DNA of 64,000 bases from the NCBI GenBank assembly GCA_947305245.1, contig CAMZDG010000009.1, positions 1-64,000 of the forward strand, read 5' to 3'. The notes beneath the pieces were generated by a model that did not search any database, was not told the DNA's origin, and saw only the letters and a program-made list of their open reading frames with translations. A program made the position numbers and the translations under genes. How positions within the stretch are numbered: position 1 is the stretch's first letter; each line of letters begins with the position of its first letter. Below, one piece after another: positions 16,640 through 25,141 of the stretch. The stretch is from an uncultured Lachnospiraceae bacterium (GTDB lineage Bacteria; Bacillota; Clostridia; Lachnospirales; Lachnospiraceae).

Positions 16640-17050
16640 TCAAACCAGTATCCCTTCAAAATGATCCATCTCATGCTGGATGATTTCTGCCGTGAATCCT
16701 GAATACTTTCCGTGCTTTGGCTTAAAGTCGCGATCCAGGTAATCCACCTCTATCTCCTGCCACCTTGTGCACGGCCTTACCCCGTCCAGGGACAGGCATC
16801 CCTCTTCCGTCTCATACTGGCCTGTCCTGTTCGTTATGACGGGATTCACCATGGGAAACATAAAGGGTCCCATCGCCACAACGAGAATTCGCTTTCTTTC
16901 TCCTATCATGTTCGCCGCCATACCGACGCACCTGTCCTGATTCGCCTTGAGCGTGTCCAGCAGGTCCGTTATCACCTGCCCGTCGGCCTCGGTCGCGGTC
17001 ACGGACTTTTGCCGCAGAAACATGGGGTCGCGAACGATCTTTCTAACCAT
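16640..17050 (-). CDS. Peptide deformylase-like protein
   Basis: The 136-residue protein has deformylase motif 2 (EGCLSL, metal Cys) and motif 3 (QHEMDHFEGIL, metal His pair and Glu). Deformylases remove formyl from new protein N-termini. Motif 1, normally GxGxAAxQ, reads VGMAANMIG, with Asn where the oxyanion-hole Gln is expected. The protein is slightly short for the family. AGGGG precedes the ATG. It stands alone, away from fmt or other usual partners, so it may be a second, specialised deformylase. Confidence 0.8.
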   Translation of the reverse strand: MVRKIVRDPMFLRQKSVTATEADGQVITDLLDTLKANQDRCVGMAANMIGERKRILVVAMGPFMFPMVNPVITNRTGQYETEEGCLSLDGVRPCTRWQEIEVDYLDRDFKPKHGKYSGFTAEIIQHEMDHFEGILV

Positions 17051-17084
17051 TATTCTTTACCCCTCCAAATCAGTTAAGCTACTC

Positions 17085-17182
17085 ATAAGAAAAATAGCCG
17101 CCAACTATTCGGAGTAGTTGACGGCTAAACGCTAGTTTAGCACAAACTATCGAGGGTAGCCGCCTCTATGGCTTTCCCCTTT
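17085..17182 (-). ncRNA. Predicted structured small RNA, repeat copy 1
   Basis: A complete transcription unit of about 97 bases is predicted: promoter at 17189-17217, conserved head GGGGAAAGCCATAGAGGCGG (plus CTACCCTCGATAG), a perfect middle hairpin GCTAAAC/GTTTAGC at 17124-17141, and a terminator with a 13-bp stem (TAGCCGTCAACTA with TAGTTGGCGGCTA, 17095-17127) followed by U-rich sequence. The 8-mer GGCGGCTA occurs both in the head (17157-17164) and as the terminator 3' arm, so the head could compete for the terminator 5' arm. No open reading frame is conserved with copy 2. The element lies in the 17051-17323 gap. Confidence 0.65.
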
Positions 17183-17188
17183 AACAAG

Positions 17189-17217
17189 ACTATAGCATAC
17201 AATTATTCGCCATGCAA
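17189..17217 (-). promoter_or_regulatory. Promoter of small RNA copy 1
   Basis: Minus-strand TTGCAT (17212-17217) and TATAGT (17189-17194) are 17 bases apart. Both boxes and the spacing are kept in copy 2 at 21.9 kb. Confidence 0.7.
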
Positions 17218-17323
17218 GAGAATTCTTCGCGAATAGGCATGTTGCTGAAGCTGATACATTTAAGTATTTTTGTTTCACTTATAAGATATCACCTATTCCC
17301 TTTTATTCTTCCGACCCAATCAG

Positions 17324-18649
17324 TTATTCATTCTCATTCCTGATTTCTGTTGTTTCGCTGCCATAGCCATATATAAATGCGATAACTTCAAAAAACGCAT
17401 TCATAAGTTCGCGCGTATTATTCTCATTTGTGTTATCTAAAATGTCTCTTTCATATCCGTCTACAGTGATGCAGACATCCCAATGGCCAATGTGTGTCTT
17501 ACGGTTTACTAAAGCTATCTTGTTAATATGCTCTAGATAACACGCAAGATTAGGCTCTAATGGTGAACCATAATACAAGCAAGACTTAGTAAGTATCAAT
17601 CCATACTTCTTTGACAAGAAGCTTAGCAAAACAACCTCCTCTTCATTAACACCTTTAGCATAATGCTCAATGGATTGTTTGCATTTTTTTGAAAACTCCT
17701 TATCACCCGGGGAAAAAACGCGGTAATCTTTTTGGAATATCTCTTTCGTTTTTACATACTCAACAATTTCTCGGGTATCATGTATCGGCACACATGTATC
17801 ATTTTCTTTGATTATCTCTATCATGTCTGGTTTACGGATTATTCTGACTCCGCTATTGTTTCTATCACCAGAAGATACCTCCAATGCGACACTCTTCGCT
17901 ACAGGTTTGGTTAAATCGATTGGATTCTTTTTAGCATTTCTTGATAATTTTATTAATTCGCATGGTACAAGAAAGAGAGTCGAGTAGATGGTGCCCTTAA
18001 ACGGTGCAAATACATAATACGGCTCAATAAAATAACATGGAATACAATATACACACGCAACAAATGTAGAATAAAAGAAAAACGGGACATGAGTCAGCCT
18101 ATACTTAAGTGTCTCTTCTTTTTTTGTTGGCTTTTTGAAACTCGAATCCAAGCCAAAATATTTTCCGATTAACAAAGAAAAACAAATTCCCACCAATTCA
18201 AGCTCATCAAAGAAATAAGCAAATTCAGCGCACAGAAGAATCGCCATATTAAAGAGTAATGAACTAGGCATATCAGGATCTAACCGCACAATGTCATCAT
18301 TATGTTTTTTTTGAAGGCGCCGATTCCATCCATTCATCATGGATTTATAAAGCAACCGCGTCAGCAATCCGAAGATTGGCACCATAATTGCGAACAGCAA
18401 ACCAGAATTAATGAATAGCACATTATCGATATCACTGAGAAAATAATAGTAAAAGATCAATTCAAATAGCATTATGCCATAATACATCACCACAGCTAAG
18501 CCGACGGATACGCCATCATAGAATCCCGCATAGCGCACTTGTCGATTATTTGCTTCACAATTTGCTATAGGCAACCCGTGTTTGCGATATACAATCCACC
18601 CAATGATTTCAAAAACAGTAAAAAACAAGACTGCAATTTCATATATCAT
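17324..18649 (-). CDS. Uncharacterised multi-pass membrane protein
   Basis: The 441-residue protein has about six hydrophobic segments in its first 250 residues (e.g. IYEIAVLFFTVFEIIGWIVY, VGLAVVMYYGIMLFELIFYY, FFYSTFVACVYCIPCYFI), then a soluble C-terminal region of about 190 residues (from VRIIRKPDMIEIIKEN). No family is recognised. Codon use is AT-rich compared with the flanking core genes. The start at 18649 follows GAGGTGG; an upstream GTG at 18658 lies inside that site. The gene to its right ends 34 bases upstream, so the two may form an operon. Confidence 0.65.
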   Translation of the reverse strand: MIYEIAVLFFTVFEIIGWIVYRKHGLPIANCEANNRQVRYAGFYDGVSVGLAVVMYYGIMLFELIFYYYFLSDIDNVLFINSGLLFAIMVPIFGLLTRLLYKSMMNGWNRRLQKKHNDDIVRLDPDMPSSLLFNMAILLCAEFAYFFDELELVGICFSLLIGKYFGLDSSFKKPTKKEETLKYRLTHVPFFFYSTFVACVYCIPCYFIEPYYVFAPFKGTIYSTLFLVPCELIKLSRNAKKNPIDLTKPVAKSVALEVSSGDRNNSGVRIIRKPDMIEIIKENDTCVPIHDTREIVEYVKTKEIFQKDYRVFSPGDKEFSKKCKQSIEHYAKGVNEEEVVLLSFLSKKYGLILTKSCLYYGSPLEPNLACYLEHINKIALVNRKTHIGHWDVCITVDGYERDILDNTNENNTRELMNAFFEVIAFIYGYGSETTEIRNENE

Positions 18650-18683
18650 ACAATCCACCTCATTTCACATATTAAAACCATCA

Positions 18684-19445
18684 TCAAATCAACAGCTGCC
18701 AATCATCGGTCATGCATGTTTGAGGTGCCCTCAGCGCCCATTGCCCTTTTCCATATTTTTTAAACAATTTATACTCCAACTCCTCACATACCTTAGCAGG
18801 GCAACACTGCCATGACACATATACATCATCTCTGTTATCTGGAGTGATAGACCAATAGTCTCCCTTTTGAGCCCTGGCATCATAATTCAAGTTATAATAC
18901 TGCGTCAATCGCCATTTTACGCCCAAACTATATGCTGCCCTGCCACATTTCATTTTTCTATTTCCAAGCATTAAAACATAAACGCCCGGTTCACTATTCG
19001 CCATCGTAATTGCTTCTTTTAACGGAATGTATTCTTTAATCTGAAAATCTTTAGGTTTCTTATTTGACGGCAATGCCTTTCCCGCATACTCTCTGTCTGT
19101 TGTTCGTTTTCTGTTCGCCGTTTCATTTCCGTCACTTGACGGGGATTGTGAACCCGATTTCACTGCGCGTGATGAAGCCGAACCTCTTGATGAATTACCA
19201 TTCTTTAAATATTCATTTGATTCATTAATGATTTCCTTGTAATGTCTTTTTCTCTCCTCGGATTGTTTTTTCTCTTCATATGACATTCCAGGACTATTCT
19301 TGGCTTTTTCATTTTCTCGGTTGAGTCTGCGCACGGCTTCCTCTTTGTTCTTCCTGGCAACCTCTTTGTTAACTCGCTCTACATTCTTTTCACCCTCAGA
19401 CACAACATATGATCCTACGCCTTTAACAATATCCCATATTGACAT
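18684..19445 (-). CDS. Protein with coiled-coil N-terminus and GIY-YIG-like C-terminal domain
   Basis: The 253 residues start with a charged helical region (EGEKNVERVNKEVARKNKEE to about 75), a Ser-rich linker (about 85-115), then a folded domain from about 140. There, GVYVLMLGNRKMKCGRA resembles the GIY...YIG core of T5orf172-type nucleases, with YIG replaced by CGR and a Glu in CEELEYKLFKKYG. Nuclease activity is uncertain because the core is altered. GGAGG lies seven bases before the ATG at 19445. AT-rich, part of the accessory block. Confidence 0.55.
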   Translation of the reverse strand: MSIWDIVKGVGSYVVSEGEKNVERVNKEVARKNKEEAVRRLNRENEKAKNSPGMSYEEKKQSEERKRHYKEIINESNEYLKNGNSSRGSASSRAVKSGSQSPSSDGNETANRKRTTDREYAGKALPSNKKPKDFQIKEYIPLKEAITMANSEPGVYVLMLGNRKMKCGRAAYSLGVKWRLTQYYNLNYDARAQKGDYWSITPDNRDDVYVSWQCCPAKVCEELEYKLFKKYGKGQWALRAPQTCMTDDWQLLI

Positions 19446-19733
19446 GCCATCACCTCCAAACAAAAAAGCATCTGAACTGGCCCTGCGGTCAATCCCGATG
19501 CTCTATATCACACATTGCAACTGGCTACCATTTTACAGGCCCTACTAGCTTTGCGTCGCAGCCTTTCGACTGTTTTGCTGATTCGTATTACTTTTCTATT
19601 TTGAAATTATTATAATTCAATCATGCGAATTCTGTCAAGGAAAGCATTAAGCCAAATAACTAAAACTCAAACACATACTTTATTCTGGTCATGCCTGCAT
19701 TTTGGGGTTTACATTAATATGCCTCATGAAAAA

Positions 19734-19784
19734 TAGCCGCCAACCATTCCCAGTAGTTGACGGCTAATACAAGAGAATTCTTTG
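19734..19784 (-). repeat. Deletion derivative of the small RNA element (copy 3)
   Basis: The terminator hairpin is present (arms 19734-19746 and 19754-19766, U-rich end kept) but is followed directly by AAGAGAATTCTTT, the sequence that in copy 1 lies beyond the -35 box. Promoter and RNA body are missing. It thus marks both ends of the repeat unit. The gap 19446-19826 holds nothing else that I can identify. Confidence 0.7.
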
Positions 19785-19826
19785 TAGAATTCATGCTTAT
19801 TTTGCAATTTTGTGCCCTCCAGGTCA

Positions 19827-20159
19827 TCAGTCAATGAACCCGTAGCTGTGAATCTCGATTGCGCCTTCCCTTTCAAGGTCCTTTTCCATGATGCCCTGCA
19901 CGGATTCCATAAATCCCTGATCCCATCCGTCCGAACTCAACCCTATGTCCGTTGGGCCTAAGCTGAACTGATGTCCATAAAGCATAAAGGTTGTTTCCAC
20001 AAATTTGGCCGGCCAGCCGGGATCCTGGTCCCATTTCATCTTTCTTTCAATAAACTTCAGCTTCCACATTACGCACAAGCGCCTAACTACCCGTTCTGCC
20101 CTCAGCCTGGCATCCGTGTCCTTGCAATTTTCTAGGTACTCGTTCTCTCTTTCCGTCAT
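19827..20159 (-). CDS. Hypothetical protein, 110 residues
   Basis: No family is recognised. The first half is a basic amphipathic helix region (DARLRAERVVRRLCVMWKLK), the second is acidic and ends in EIHSYGFID. A clear GGAGGG site lies before the ATG. It stands alone between a repeat element and flavodoxin genes. Confidence 0.6.
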   Translation of the reverse strand: MTERENEYLENCKDTDARLRAERVVRRLCVMWKLKFIERKMKWDQDPGWPAKFVETTFMLYGHQFSLGPTDIGLSSDGWDQGFMESVQGIMEKDLEREGAIEIHSYGFID

Positions 20160-20263
20160 GGTGCATCCCTCCTTTGTCCTGGCTTATCATTCCTTACAAG
20201 CCCATCATAAGGCAAGGCACCCATTTATGACAGCAACCATGCGTTGAAAATCGCAAAGCACAT

Positions 20264-20704
20264 TCAATCCAGGCTTGAATAGAATTCCACTGCCCCTTCG
20301 ATCTCCCCTTCATCTGGGTGACCCTTGGCCAGCCCGCCGACCAGTTTAAACGGCCCGAAGGTGTCAAACCCAAGGCAGAGGTACTCCCCCAGACTTTTGC
20401 AGTTCTTCTCCTCCGTAACCTTCTTGATAGAGTTAAAGTAGCCCTTCATCGGATTCCCACAGGTTGCGATGAAGAATGTCTCCCTGCCCTCCGGGAGGTT
20501 GACGCTCGCGAAATACAGCACCTGCTTTGCGAACCCGCCATAATAAATCCCTGACGCGAACCCGATTCTGTCATATTCGGACAGATTCACCTCCGTTTTC
20601 TCCGTCACATCAATCAACGTCACCTCAAACCGCTCCGCTATGGCCTTAAGGAGCTTCTCCGTGTTTCCATGGTGCCTTGAATAATACGCAATTGCAGTCT
20701 TCAT
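20264..20704 (-). CDS. Flavodoxin-domain protein
   Basis: The 146-residue protein opens MKTAIAYYSRHHGNTEKL, the FMN phosphate-binding loop of short flavodoxins (YYSRHHGNT). FASGIYYGGF and TCGNPMKGY match the later flavin-contacting loops. It should carry an FMN and act as a low-potential electron carrier or NADPH-independent reductase. AGGATGA precedes the ATG. A second flavodoxin domain is encoded 50 bases upstream in the SMI1 fusion gene. Confidence 0.8.
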   Translation of the reverse strand: MKTAIAYYSRHHGNTEKLLKAIAERFEVTLIDVTEKTEVNLSEYDRIGFASGIYYGGFAKQVLYFASVNLPEGRETFFIATCGNPMKGYFNSIKKVTEEKNCKSLGEYLCLGFDTFGPFKLVGGLAKGHPDEGEIEGAVEFYSSLD

Positions 20705-20754
20705 TCATCCTTCCTCCGTGTGATTCTATCCAGCATTCCGTCAGTCAATGAATC

Positions 20755-21702
20755 CTAATCCATGATCTTCTTCGCGAACTCTGCCACGGCTTTCATGTCC
20801 GCTTCGTCAGGTTTTCCTTTATGGATTCCCTTAAATTCGCCCTTGCAGTGAAACTCCCTTTCATCCATCGGTATGCCTACCTTATCAGCTTCCGCTTTCA
20901 CTTTCTTATAAGTGGAATTCAGCATCGCCGCCGATCCAAAGTTTACGATCTTTCCAACCAAATCCTTGTCAAGCGACTTGACGAAATCCCGCACCTCGGG
21001 ATCGATGTTGAATGCATAATAAGAATTGCCCAGGAACAACACATCGACCGCTTCCGTAACTGGCGTCGTTATCGGCAAAGCCTCCACGCCGATCGCATTG
21101 GCAACGGCCTCAGCCAACCGTTTCGTGTTGCCTGTTTTTGTGTAGTATCGAACTGCTGCTTTCATCGGTCTTTCCTCCTTTGTCAATGGGTTTTCCTCCT
21201 TACTCAGCGGTTTTTCATCTATTTTCTCATTCCGATAAATCATTCCCAGAAATTCTGCCAGATTCTTCGCGACAAAACGCTCTTCATTGTCAAACTCATT
21301 GTCGATCCTGATGATGATCGGTTCTCCGTCCTCAGACACTGTGCGGAAGTCCATGTAATACATGTCGTGCCCAGCGGACTGCGTTTCGCCAAAAGGAATC
21401 CCGACGTCAGGGTATTCCCATTCATCCCGCCAGTTTTCAAACATATTCTCCAGCGCGCCGTATCCACCCTGCTCCGGGGCGATGCCATAGATTGTGGTTA
21501 GCCAGCTTTCTTCATAATCATCCGCTATGACGCCGCCATTCCAAGTTTTCAAAAGCTCCACGTACGAAGGTGGAAACCGATACCCCAGTTTTTCCTCTGC
21601 GCGCCTGATCATTTCGTCCGTCGGGGGATCAAAATGAAACTTCTTTCCCCAATCACTTTCTTTGTCGAACAACTCAGTAACGTCAAAATCAAATGCCGAC
21701 AT
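20755..21702 (-). CDS. SMI1/KNR4 domain fused in frame to flavodoxin
   Basis: The 315-residue frame joins two unrelated domains. Residues 1-155 are SMI1/KNR4-like (AEEKLGYRFPPSYVELLKTW, then WNGG and GYGALENMFENW), a fold used as immunity proteins against polymorphic toxins. Residues 180-315 are a flavodoxin (MKAAVRYYTKTGNTKRLAEA). The joint KPLSKEENPLTKEERPM holds two copies of AAGGAGGAAA; the second is an ideal ribosome site for the internal ATG at 21165. The flavodoxin can therefore be made alone (20755-21165) as well as in fusion, and the fusion probably arose from loss of the SMI1 stop codon. Start at 21702 follows GGGAGGAG. Confidence 0.8.
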   Translation of the reverse strand: MSAFDFDVTELFDKESDWGKKFHFDPPTDEMIRRAEEKLGYRFPPSYVELLKTWNGGVIADDYEESWLTTIYGIAPEQGGYGALENMFENWRDEWEYPDVGIPFGETQSAGHDMYYMDFRTVSEDGEPIIIRIDNEFDNEERFVAKNLAEFLGMIYRNEKIDEKPLSKEENPLTKEERPMKAAVRYYTKTGNTKRLAEAVANAIGVEALPITTPVTEAVDVLFLGNSYYAFNIDPEVRDFVKSLDKDLVGKIVNFGSAAMLNSTYKKVKAEADKVGIPMDEREFHCKGEFKGIHKGKPDEADMKAVAEFAKKIMD

Positions 21703-21802
21703 TTCTTCTCCTCCCATTCCGTCCATTCCCCCATGAACTATTCCAATTATTGATTTTCATTGTCGCCCTTATTGGACTTTGTTACAAAGTTCTTAGGGAT
21801 GA

Positions 21803-21900
21803 AAAGAAATAGCCGCCAACTATCGCGAGTAGTTGACGGCTAATACATGATACATTAGTTTGATTCTATCGAGGGTAGCCGCCTCTTTGGCTTTCCCCTT
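21803..21900 (-). ncRNA. Predicted structured small RNA, repeat copy 2
   Basis: Same layout as copy 1: promoter 21907-21935, head AAGGGGAAAGCCAAAGAGGC followed by GGCTACCCTCGATAG, middle hairpin (CTAATGTA/TGTATTAG, about 21841-21859) and terminator (arms 21810-21822 and 21830-21842, identical to copy 1). The middle hairpin differs in sequence from copy 1 but still pairs, which supports a real RNA structure. It lies between the SMI1-flavodoxin gene and the small gene at 21941, on the same strand. Confidence 0.65.
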
Positions 21901-21906
21901 AATATG

Positions 21907-21935
21907 ACTATAGCATACAATTATTCGCTATGCAA
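21907..21935 (-). promoter_or_regulatory. Promoter of small RNA copy 2
   Basis: TTGCAT (21930-21935) and TATAGT (21907-21912) with 17-base spacing on the minus strand, the same boxes as copy 1. Confidence 0.7.
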
Positions 21936-21940
21936 GAGAG

Positions 21941-22198
21941 TTATTTTCTTTGCAAATACTTAGAAACGGCATCTACAATTGATGGATGCCATGCATCTGC
22001 ATCAAACACGGGTCCGCGAAATATCGTATATTGGGCTCCTTCTTTCGTGGTAAGCCAATGATTCCCATAACGCTCCTGAAGTCCCATCTCCTCTAAGATA
22101 AGATTTAATGCGTGAACATTTTTTACATTATGCCCCTTTTCATTAAGCTGACCAACGACTTCGCATTTATATAAATCACCCTGGTAATTGAATGGCAT
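21941..22198 (-). CDS. Hypothetical protein, 85 residues
   Basis: No family is recognised. The short protein is mixed in composition (YQGDLYKCEVVGQLNEKG, then NHWLTTKEGAQYTIF), without membrane segment or cysteine motif. GAAAGGGGG lies upstream of the ATG. AT-rich, in the accessory block. Its stop is six bases from the promoter of small RNA copy 2. Confidence 0.55.
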   Translation of the reverse strand: MPFNYQGDLYKCEVVGQLNEKGHNVKNVHALNLILEEMGLQERYGNHWLTTKEGAQYTIFRGPVFDADAWHPSIVDAVSKYLQRK

Positions 22199-22280
22199 AT
22201 TTAGTCCCCCTTTCGAAAAGCAACATCTTAGTGATTTTTACTCAAATCACCTTTGAAAACATTCTATTCACATCCACAGT

Positions 22281-23270
22281 TTAATTTTTTAAATAATAGT
22301 AGCCATTTTCGTCTTGATCAACCACATGACCTTTTTCTCTTACCAAGTCAACAATGTGCCGCAGGCCCTCCGTTATATCTCTGGCTTCGCCATGTTCGCC
22401 CATCATGTATTGAGTTATGTTCTCAATGACTTGCCTTGATAAATCTCTTTCTTTATCTGCCAGCATTAGCAATAATCTCTTTTCTAAATCCTCGGAAATA
22501 CCCTTGCAGGCAGAAAAAAAGGCAGCCCAATCATGCGCCAAAGTTATGCCAGCATCTGAAGCCATCTTAAAAAACAGATATGTCTTCGCTTGAGTATACT
22601 CGTCTAATCGCTTAGCTTTGTACTGAGCCAAGTATGATTCGCTCAGATTAATCCATGTCCAATACTTGTCTTGTCCCTTCTTATTACGAGCGTCAATATC
22701 CTCTAAAACCGCTTTTATGTCTTTTTCTACTTCTCTACGCATTCCAATATACGATATCCGCTCATCATCCAACAAATCCGAAAGATTTTGGATCTCCTTT
22801 ATGTATTTCTTTCTGTATTCGTCACGGATGGCTTCATCTATTTCAGTCTCTTTGTCATCAACAGTTCTAACAAAGTCTTTCAAGTTGAGAAGTGAAACGA
22901 TGCCCCTAAGATATAATTCTTCATTGGGTTCATTTTCATTTAAGTGCGAGGAGGAATTGTTCCGGTCATTGTGTATAGCTTTCAATTCCCTCTTTACCTC
23001 AGACGAAACATTTGCAATACCCGTATACAGAATAACCGCAATAATTGCAGACACGTCCATATAATCAATCGCATAGTTATCTACGCCTATATCCTTCATC
23101 TTCGAATACATTGGTTTGTAGGTGGTTAAGTACTGATTCTGCTCCACTTGTACTTTTACATATTTATATAAATCTTCTTTCCAATTGGGCCGTATTACCA
23201 TCTTGAGGAAATCCTGTAAAGTCTTACACCTAAGGCCATCTACATCGGCTAGTCTGTTTCGAATGTCCAT
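22281..23270 (-). CDS. HEPN-like domain protein (R-x5-H motif)
   Basis: The 329-residue, mostly helical protein has HNDRNNSSSH at about 100-109, an R103-x5-H109 pattern as in HEPN ribonucleases, placed after hydrophobic helix VSAIIAVILYTGIAN. HEPN proteins act in toxin-antitoxin and phage-defence systems by cutting RNA. The C-terminal two thirds are helical with no named domain. GGAGG lies seven bases before the ATG. It sits close to a PIN-domain gene and a small second HEPN-like gene, which supports a defence role; assignment from one motif remains tentative. Confidence 0.55.
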   Translation of the reverse strand: MDIRNRLADVDGLRCKTLQDFLKMVIRPNWKEDLYKYVKVQVEQNQYLTTYKPMYSKMKDIGVDNYAIDYMDVSAIIAVILYTGIANVSSEVKRELKAIHNDRNNSSSHLNENEPNEELYLRGIVSLLNLKDFVRTVDDKETEIDEAIRDEYRKKYIKEIQNLSDLLDDERISYIGMRREVEKDIKAVLEDIDARNKKGQDKYWTWINLSESYLAQYKAKRLDEYTQAKTYLFFKMASDAGITLAHDWAAFFSACKGISEDLEKRLLLMLADKERDLSRQVIENITQYMMGEHGEARDITEGLRHIVDLVREKGHVVDQDENGYYYLKN

Positions 23271-23409
23271 GTTACATCCTCCTCGTTCAAATAAGTATTA
23301 ATTCCAGACCACTTTTCCGTCTCTTTTGCGTTATACTTCTTTTATTCTACTATATCACATATCATCCCTTGTGGCACCATGAAAGTGATGGTATTGAGCT
23401 TGTATCTCT

Positions 23410-23841
23410 TTAGCGTTCTACTACATATGCACCGTTCTCTTCGTTTTCTTCCTTTAGACCCATGTAATTCAAAAACCTCCGCATCACGGGGGAAGGTTTG
23501 TCCGGGTAATTCGAAAAACTCTTTGCGAAATCCTCTGGTATCAAATAAGGATTGTGTTCATCCCCTAAAACTTCTATAAGTATGGTATTGTCGCATTTGT
23601 CCAAGACTCTAAAACGGTCTCCATCCCGAACTTCAAAAGACTTTCTGCCCTTTTCTTTGTGTCCAGCCCGCCTGCTAGTTACATAGTAAAAATGGCATCC
23701 ATTAGCTCTCCATAATCTTAATTCTTCCTTTTTTCTTTTAAAAGACACATAGGCTTTGCAAATGCAATAGCCCGAGATCATACCTGCAAGAACGGCCATA
23801 ATATACGATATAGTAGTTTTGCATTTTCCTAGTCTTTTCAT
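23410..23841 (-). CDS. Membrane-anchored hypothetical protein, 143 residues
   Basis: One hydrophobic segment near the start (about 9-32, TISYIMAVLAGMISGYCICK) is followed by a basic soluble domain (FYYVTSRRAGHKEKGRKSFE, then RVLDKCDNTILIEVLG). No family is recognised. GGAGGATAAG precedes the ATG. It lies between the HEPN-like and PIN-domain genes on the same strand, so it may be part of one unit with them. Confidence 0.55.
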   Translation of the reverse strand: MKRLGKCKTTISYIMAVLAGMISGYCICKAYVSFKRKKEELRLWRANGCHFYYVTSRRAGHKEKGRKSFEVRDGDRFRVLDKCDNTILIEVLGDEHNPYLIPEDFAKSFSNYPDKPSPVMRRFLNYMGLKEENEENGAYVVER

Positions 23842-23946
23842 ACTCTTATCCTCCGATCATCAATAATTATATCTGGTTATGGACTATGTTACGGTTTTTG
23901 CAATGTTCAACCATTAGTCTTAGAATGGCTCAAATATCTTATAAAT

Positions 23947-25083
23947 CTACACAGATCCTCCCTTATGCCTCCTATCCAATTCCTCTGCACTAAATAGCAA
24001 TGGCAGAATCGCTTCGTCCCATTCAATATTTGTAAAACTATAATCATACCTGGTTGTTTTCCACTTCATTTCACCAAGTCCCTTTCCCAATTCCGTAAAT
24101 ACTAATTCCCCTGACGGCAATCTTTCAGCCAAGCCTCGGCTAATAATACGGCGATTAATCTCTCGTGCAGAACATAACATTTTTGCGCCCAGCTCCCGGG
24201 CAGTATACAGATTACCAGTCAGTTTAAAATTACTCGGAATAATAGTTTGGCAAATTGGAACAACAGCCTGTTTAATTTGATTCATGCGGTCAGGTATCAT
24301 CGCTTTTCCACCTTGCGCAACTTTATCAACCAGATTACCTGTAACTACTTTCTCAGCTGCTTTTCGCACGCCATGAAAGCATGAGATAATTGCTTTCCAA
24401 TTTCGGCGAACAACAAAACCACCTACGGCAACCAATACCATTGCACCGCATCCGAAGATATACTTCTTATTACATTCAAACCAAGTCTCTTCGCTAACAT
24501 TAGTTTCATTTGGCCGTGATACATACAATGACTTTTCAACTTTGCGAACTCTCACTTGCGGTTCCGGCGAAAGAGCTGTTATCGTCTTATTTGACATCAG
24601 CAAGACTAAATCTCCTGAATATTGCAGACGGCATACGGCAACACGATGTCCCCGGCATGATTTTAGGTTATTAAGATTCAAGACATCATTCGCCAAATCG
24701 TCATCATTAGTGATTAGCAACTGATTATGTTGTGTTATGTTTTTCGTCAAATCTGACAAAATATCCTTGTCCGCTAATGCCGTCCAAATCTCTTCCGTCC
24801 TTATTCCCCTGCCATCGATGAGAAAAATATTCCTGTGCATGTTGATTATACAAATGGCTTTTGTTGCCTTTTCTTGCTTTTCTTCGTCCCCGCAGTTGTA
24901 CATATGTAACAATTCTGCCCACACCGATCTGTTCACAAGTATCTTTTTCCCATACTCCAGTAAAGTCTCTTCATGGTTTTCAACAAATCTCTGGAGATTC
25001 TCGTCGTTCATCAGCGCAGATGTATCAATCGTGATCAAATCATACCTTGCCAAAAGGCACTTAACATATTCCTGATTGTTCAT
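23947..25083 (-). CDS. PIN-domain protein with membrane segment and winged-helix-like end
   Basis: The 378-residue protein opens with a PIN ribonuclease domain: acidic residues D20 (ITIDTSALM), E57 (VWAELL), D105/D107 (ADKDIL) and D127-D129 (LLITNDDD) form the expected metal site. A hydrophobic segment follows at about 208-228 (FGCGAMVLVAVGGFVV). The last 90 residues contain a helix-turn-helix-like stretch (LGAKMLCSAREINRRIISRG). PIN domains are typical RNase toxins; the membrane anchor and DNA-binding-like end are unusual. The ATG at 25083 has AAGGAG upstream. It is divergent from the XRE regulator at 25238. Confidence 0.65.
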   Translation of the reverse strand: MNNQEYVKCLLARYDLITIDTSALMNDENLQRFVENHEETLLEYGKKILVNRSVWAELLHMYNCGDEEKQEKATKAICIINMHRNIFLIDGRGIRTEEIWTALADKDILSDLTKNITQHNQLLITNDDDLANDVLNLNNLKSCRGHRVAVCRLQYSGDLVLLMSNKTITALSPEPQVRVRKVEKSLYVSRPNETNVSEETWFECNKKYIFGCGAMVLVAVGGFVVRRNWKAIISCFHGVRKAAEKVVTGNLVDKVAQGGKAMIPDRMNQIKQAVVPICQTIIPSNFKLTGNLYTARELGAKMLCSAREINRRIISRGLAERLPSGELVFTELGKGLGEMKWKTTRYDYSFTNIEWDEAILPLLFSAEELDRRHKGGSV

Positions 25084-25141
25084 AATAGTCTTTTCTCCTT
25101 CCCACAAATGCGTTTAATTGACTGTAACTAATTAATTTGGG

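Noticed and set aside
17168-17236. 22-codon plus-strand frame inside small RNA copy 1 (MAFPFNKTIAYNY...) as a toxin
   Set aside because: The frame is not kept in copy 2, has no hydrophobic span and no ribosome site.
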